Source: JBCDKH01 sp964388485 (GTDB taxonomy: Bacteria; Planctomycetota; Phycisphaerae; Tepidisphaerales; Tepidisphaeraceae). From it: 64,000 nucleotides of DNA. Of this stretch, positions 60,746-64,000 are shown in pieces. The notes beneath the pieces were generated by a model. It saw only the letters and a program-made list of their open reading frames with translations. It was not told the origin of the DNA and did not search any database. The stretch covers positions 1 through 64,000 of the forward strand of contig CAYMAS010000011.1 of the NCBI GenBank assembly GCA_964388485.1. Direction: 5' to 3'. The stretch's first letter is position 1; the number at the start of each line of letters is the position of its first letter. A program made the translations under genes and the position numbers.

Positions 60746-62491
60746 ATGCCGAATCGCGTTAAGGATCTACTCGAACGGCACCCGGTAGCAATCCGCCGCA
60801 CGGTCGTCGTCGGCATCGCTCTCGTTCTAGCCCTGATTCTGACGCGGTCGCTTTGGGCGATCGATCTTGCCGATGCCGCACACACACATGAGCGGGCGAC
60901 GTATCACGAGCGGCTCGTGGAGTTCAGCAACAGCATCGCCCACGGCGACCTGATCCCCGGTTGGGCCGTCCACTTTCGCGCCGGCCTCGGCTCGCCCTAT
61001 TTCTACTACTACCAGCCTGGTTTCTTCTATCTCGCGACGCCATTGGCGTTCTTGCTGCCGATCAACCTCGCGTTGGCGGTGACGTGCGTCCTCGCCGCGA
61101 TGATCGGGTTCTTAGGCATCTACAAACTGGTAACGGACGTGTTGCCCGCACCCTGCGGCCTGCTAGGCGGTGTCGTACTAATCTGTAGCCCCTACACCGC
61201 CACTAATATCGCCATCCGCGGCGACCTTTCGGAGTTCACCGCGACGATGCTCGTGCCGCCAGCACTCTGGTTCGCCGGCAGATTCGTTCGCGGAGGAGGC
61301 CTTGCCTTCGGCGTTCCGGCCATCATCTTCACCGGGCTTGTTACCTGCACGCATCCGTGCATTGCCCTCTTCGGCATCCCCAGCATCGCGCTATGGTGTT
61401 TGATCCAGGCGTTCTCGACCCATGGCAAGGTCCTGCTCGCGATCGTCCGCACCGCCGCCGTTGTTGTATTCGGGGCTGCGTCGGTCGCTTTCTACTGGCT
61501 CACGTTGCTGACGGAGCAGGACCTTGTTCAATTGAACAACGCCATCGTCGGCGACTTCGTTTTCGACAAGCATTGGGCACCCGCGGAATATCTGCTCTCA
61601 TTCTACAGCCGCGATCGCCTTTGGATCGACGGCAACAAGGTTCACATCCCGCTCACTGCAGGACTCGCAAGTCTTGCCGCGGTCGTCGCCGCCATCGCTG
61701 TGACGGTGCGGCATTGCGCGACGACGACAATGCCGCAGCTTCTGCTCATGGGCTTCGGCCTGCTCGTCATCGTCGGCTGCGTCTTTCTCATGGACCCGGT
61801 CTCGCAGGTCGTCTGGCAGACGCTGCCGCTCATCGAGAAGCTGCAGTTCCCTTGGCGGCTGATGTCATTCCTGTCGATCGGTATGGCCCTCGTCGCGAGC
61901 GGGGCAATGAGGTACCGCCCTCATTGGCTGACGTGGCGTGACGCGCTGTGGGCTACCGCCTTCTTCGGCAGTCTGATGTGGGCCTACTCCACCTACAAGA
62001 TCAACCCGGACTACCCGTCGGTCCAGACGACTGAGGACCTTCTGGACCGCGACGTCCGCCCCGATATCGCCGACGAGTGGTTGCCGGTCGACGCGCCGGC
62101 AACGAGCTACAGCCTGCTCCGACCGAGGGGCCGGACCGACATCGGCGTGATCGGCGACATCGAGGCCACACCGCTCATCCGCGAGGTCAACCGTCTCTCG
62201 ACCACCATCACGGCATCCGACGGCGGGCTCGTCTTTCTGCAGCATCTCTGGTTCCCGACCTGGTCCGCCACCCTTGGCGGCGAGTTGATCGAGCTAGGCC
62301 GCGGCGACTACGGACGGATGATCGTCGAGATTCCTGCCGGTGCGACGGGCGACCTCATCGTGACCGAGGGCACGCTGCCGGGCAGGTTCTGGGGGACCGT
62401 CGTCTCCGTTTCAAGCTTCGCTTGCCTCGGTGTATGGTCGCTCGTGACGGTCTTCCGGCGTCGTCGCCGGACAACCTCGGCCGCGGATTAA
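60746..62491 (+). CDS. Large polytopic membrane protein (PTPS-related / YfhO-like)
   Basis: 581 aa with about ten hydrophobic segments and a C-terminal soluble beta-rich region (~445-560). HERLVEFSNSIAHGDLIPGWAVHF and AGLGSPYFYYYQPGFFYLATPLAFLLP resemble the 6-pyruvoyl-tetrahydropterin-synthase-related membrane family and YfhO-like proteins, which share a GT-C-type topology (motifs IAHGDLIPGW, GLGSPYFYYYQPG). A role in envelope glycan modification is inferred. It ends just before a good terminator, and its right neighbour is convergent ugd. Confidence 0.7.
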   Translation: MPNRVKDLLERHPVAIRRTVVVGIALVLALILTRSLWAIDLADAAHTHERATYHERLVEFSNSIAHGDLIPGWAVHFRAGLGSPYFYYYQPGFFYLATPLAFLLPINLALAVTCVLAAMIGFLGIYKLVTDVLPAPCGLLGGVVLICSPYTATNIAIRGDLSEFTATMLVPPALWFAGRFVRGGGLAFGVPAIIFTGLVTCTHPCIALFGIPSIALWCLIQAFSTHGKVLLAIVRTAAVVVFGAASVAFYWLTLLTEQDLVQLNNAIVGDFVFDKHWAPAEYLLSFYSRDRLWIDGNKVHIPLTAGLASLAAVVAAIAVTVRHCATTTMPQLLLMGFGLLVIVGCVFLMDPVSQVVWQTLPLIEKLQFPWRLMSFLSIGMALVASGAMRYRPHWLTWRDALWATAFFGSLMWAYSTYKINPDYPSVQTTEDLLDRDVRPDIADEWLPVDAPATSYSLLRPRGRTDIGVIGDIEATPLIREVNRLSTTITASDGGLVFLQHLWFPTWSATLGGELIELGRGDYGRMIVEIPAGATGDLIVTEGTLPGRFWGTVVSVSSFACLGVWSLVTVFRRRRRTTSAAD

Positions 62492-62496
62492 ACGAG

Positions 62497-62531
62497 GACG
62501 CCCACGATCCAATTCGTGGGCGTCGCGTTTT
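62497..62531 (+). terminator. Rho-independent terminator
   Basis: GACGCCCACG and CGTGGGCGTC form a perfect 10-bp stem with an 8-nt loop, then GCGTTTT. It lies 6 nt after the stop at 62491 and ends 18 nt before the convergent ugd stop. It is the clearest terminator in the window. Confidence 0.85.
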
Positions 62532-62548
62532 GACGAAGCTGAGTCGGC

Positions 62549-63973
62549 TCAGGCCGCCTCGCTCGGGGCGGCGCCGGTGGCGGTCTTGACGCTCGCCGGC
62601 TTGCCGCCGGGTTGCACGTCGGGCCGGCCCATCGGGTAGTACTCGATGCCGTGACGCTTCATGTCAGTCCGATGCAAACAGTTGCGGCCGTCGAAGATCA
62701 GCGGCTTGTTCATGACCGCCTTGATCTTGCCGTAGTCCAGCGTCTCAAAGAGAAGCCAATCCGTGCAGATCGCCACGGCGTCCGCGCCTTCGGCACAGCG
62801 GACCGGGTCGACGCACCACTCGACACCTTCAGGGAAGATCTCCTTCATGTTGTCGATTCCCTTGGGGTCGTACGCCTTGACCGTCACGCCCTCGGCGAGC
62901 AGGTGCTTGATGACGTCGATCGCCGTCGATTCACGGATGTCGTCGGTGTCGGCTTTGAAGGCCAGGCCCCAAATGGCGACGGTTGCGCCTTTGGCGTCGC
63001 GGCCGAGCTTGTCGGTGATCTTCTTGGCGAACCGCTTCTTCTGGTTGTTGTTCGTATCGATGATCGCGTGGACGAACTTGTTTTCGTAGCCGGCCTGCTT
63101 GGAGATGTGCTCCATGGCGGCGACGTCCTTCGGGAAGCACGACCCGCCGTAGCCGCAGCCGGCGCGGAGGAAGGCCGGGCCGATCCGCTTGTCGCTGCCC
63201 ATGCCGCGCCGGATCGCTTCGATGTCCGCGCCATAGTGCTCGCAGAGAATCGTCAGCTCGTTCATGAAGCTGATCCGAGCGGCGAGCATCGTGTTGGCCG
63301 CGTACTTCGTCAGCTCGGCCGACTCCCAGTTCATGACGAACCAGCAGTTGGGGTTGCCGGCCTTGACCTGTTCACGCAGGATCGGGTCGTAGAGCTGGTG
63401 GACAGCTTGGGCCTCGGGCGCTTCGGGTTCGCCCGATTCGCAGCCGATGACGACACGGTCAGGCCGCAGGAAGTCGTCGACTGCGGTGCCTTCCTTGAGG
63501 AACTCAGGGTTGGACACGACGCGGACGTTGGCGTTGGTGTGCTCCTTGAGATACGCGCTGAGCTTGCGGTTCGTGCCGGCCGGGACGGTCGACTTGACGA
63601 TGATCGTGACCATGTCGCCGGCCCGCTCGCTCTGACGCTTCTCCAGCGCCTCGCACACCTCGCGGCCGGCGGTTTCGAGGTAGGTCATGTCGACCGTGCC
63701 GTCTTCCTTGGGCGGGGTGCCGACGGCGAGGAAGACGATCTGGGCATCTTCGACGGCTTCGGCGACCTCACCGGTGAAGCTCAGGCGGCCTTCCCGCAGG
63801 TTCTCGGTCATCCGCTCGGCGAGGCCGGGCTCGAAGATGGGGCAGTCGCCGGCGAGCAGCTTTTCGAGCTTCTTGGGCATCTTCTCCACGCCGCGGACGG
63901 TGTGGCCGATGGAGGCGAGGCAGGTGCCGGTGCAGAGACCGACGTAACCACAACCGATGACGGTGACGTTCAT
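62549..63973 (-). CDS. ugd: UDP-glucose 6-dehydrogenase
   Basis: Oxidises UDP-glucose to UDP-glucuronate with two NAD+, supplying uronic acids for envelope polysaccharides. 474 aa from the ATG at 63973. N-terminal Rossmann loop VIGCGYVGLCTG; VKSTVPAGTNRKL; NPEFLKEGTAVDDFLRPDRV; the catalytic Cys279 in GYGGSCFPKD; and the C-terminal UDP-binding domain with WGLAFKADTDDIRES. The last ~25 residues are a variable tail. The gene sits among membrane glycan-type genes, consistent with exopolysaccharide or lipid-linked glycan work. Confidence 0.95.
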   Translation of the reverse strand: MNVTVIGCGYVGLCTGTCLASIGHTVRGVEKMPKKLEKLLAGDCPIFEPGLAERMTENLREGRLSFTGEVAEAVEDAQIVFLAVGTPPKEDGTVDMTYLETAGREVCEALEKRQSERAGDMVTIIVKSTVPAGTNRKLSAYLKEHTNANVRVVSNPEFLKEGTAVDDFLRPDRVVIGCESGEPEAPEAQAVHQLYDPILREQVKAGNPNCWFVMNWESAELTKYAANTMLAARISFMNELTILCEHYGADIEAIRRGMGSDKRIGPAFLRAGCGYGGSCFPKDVAAMEHISKQAGYENKFVHAIIDTNNNQKKRFAKKITDKLGRDAKGATVAIWGLAFKADTDDIRESTAIDVIKHLLAEGVTVKAYDPKGIDNMKEIFPEGVEWCVDPVRCAEGADAVAICTDWLLFETLDYGKIKAVMNKPLIFDGRNCLHRTDMKRHGIEYYPMGRPDVQPGGKPASVKTATGAAPSEAA

Positions 63974-64000
63974 GAGCTAACCTTCAGTGCCGGGAGAGGC

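Noticed and set aside
1..64000. CRISPR arrays, insertion sequences, integrases, rRNA and tRNA genes
   Set aside because: No regularly spaced direct repeats, transposase or recombinase motifs, or conserved RNA segments were found on reading both strands.

Overview
The window is high-GC, gene-dense bacterial DNA that reads as a member of the Planctomycetota, probably class Phycisphaerae. The pointers are two proteins with an N-terminal LEPR-XLL-type motif (LENRRLLSA at 6121; IEPLEGRRMLAA at 16880), dockerin-like C-terminal repeats ending in DFTILRNNFG, a PEP-CTERM tail (VPEP...SRRRR), a long planctomycete-style prepilin peptidase and a DUF1559-like prepilin. Porins, beta-barrel proteins, MurE with a DNPR (meso-diaminopimelate) motif, MraY and FtsW point to a diderm cell that makes peptidoglycan. 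The class-level placement is inference. No rRNA, tRNA, CRISPR array, integrase or transposase was seen.

Layout. 1-5982: the start of pyruvate dehydrogenase E1 alpha (cut by the window edge), hemC, a GAF-receiver regulator, a Gfo/Idh/MocA oxidoreductase and a UvrC-like protein without its C-terminal nuclease. 6121-10959: a LEPR-XLL/dockerin surface protein, xylose isomerase, a nucleotidyltransferase-like protein and a TerC-family membrane protein. 11056-16254: cell-wall run murE-murF-mraY-ftsW. 16245-19375, minus strand: a short LEPR-XLL protein, a porin and egtD. 19483-30395, minus strand: membrane-arm genes of respiratory complex I in the order nuoJ-K-L-M-N, then a family 4 glycosyltransferase, then a displaced nuoH; several subunits carry large extra segments. 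30687-36004: prepilin peptidase, rRNA methyltransferase RsmB, an FmdB zinc ribbon, a small beta-barrel protein and a renalase-like oxidoreductase translationally coupled to a Cys-rich small protein. 36140-42098: three paralogous GT-C-like membrane proteins and a YdjM-like protein. 42138-44044: metY and fliS.

44261-51483 is the most unusual locus: a periplasmic adaptor, a GAF-GAF-TM-HlyD protein, a PqqD-like/M50 protease/HlyD fusion and a shortened SecA-like ATPase, all in one direction. It looks like a dedicated export or envelope-processing machine, but the substrate is not evident. 51465-63973 holds msrB, another GT-C-like protein, an FG-GAP/dockerin/PEP-CTERM surface protein, an ALDH7-type aldehyde dehydrogenase, a prepilin-like protein, trpF, an M3 peptidase, a DUF4442-like protein, a polytopic membrane protein and UDP-glucose 6-dehydrogenase.

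Outside the genes, three spacers of 105-108 nt (nuoJ/nuoK, nuoK/nuoL, and upstream of the M50 fusion) are filled from stop codon to start codon by the same kind of long hairpin. Its arms are degenerate 7-nt repeats, always purine-rich after the stop and pyrimidine-rich against the ATG. A different palindromic repeat occurs once between genes (30562-30656) and once in-frame inside a membrane-protein gene (38066-38115).
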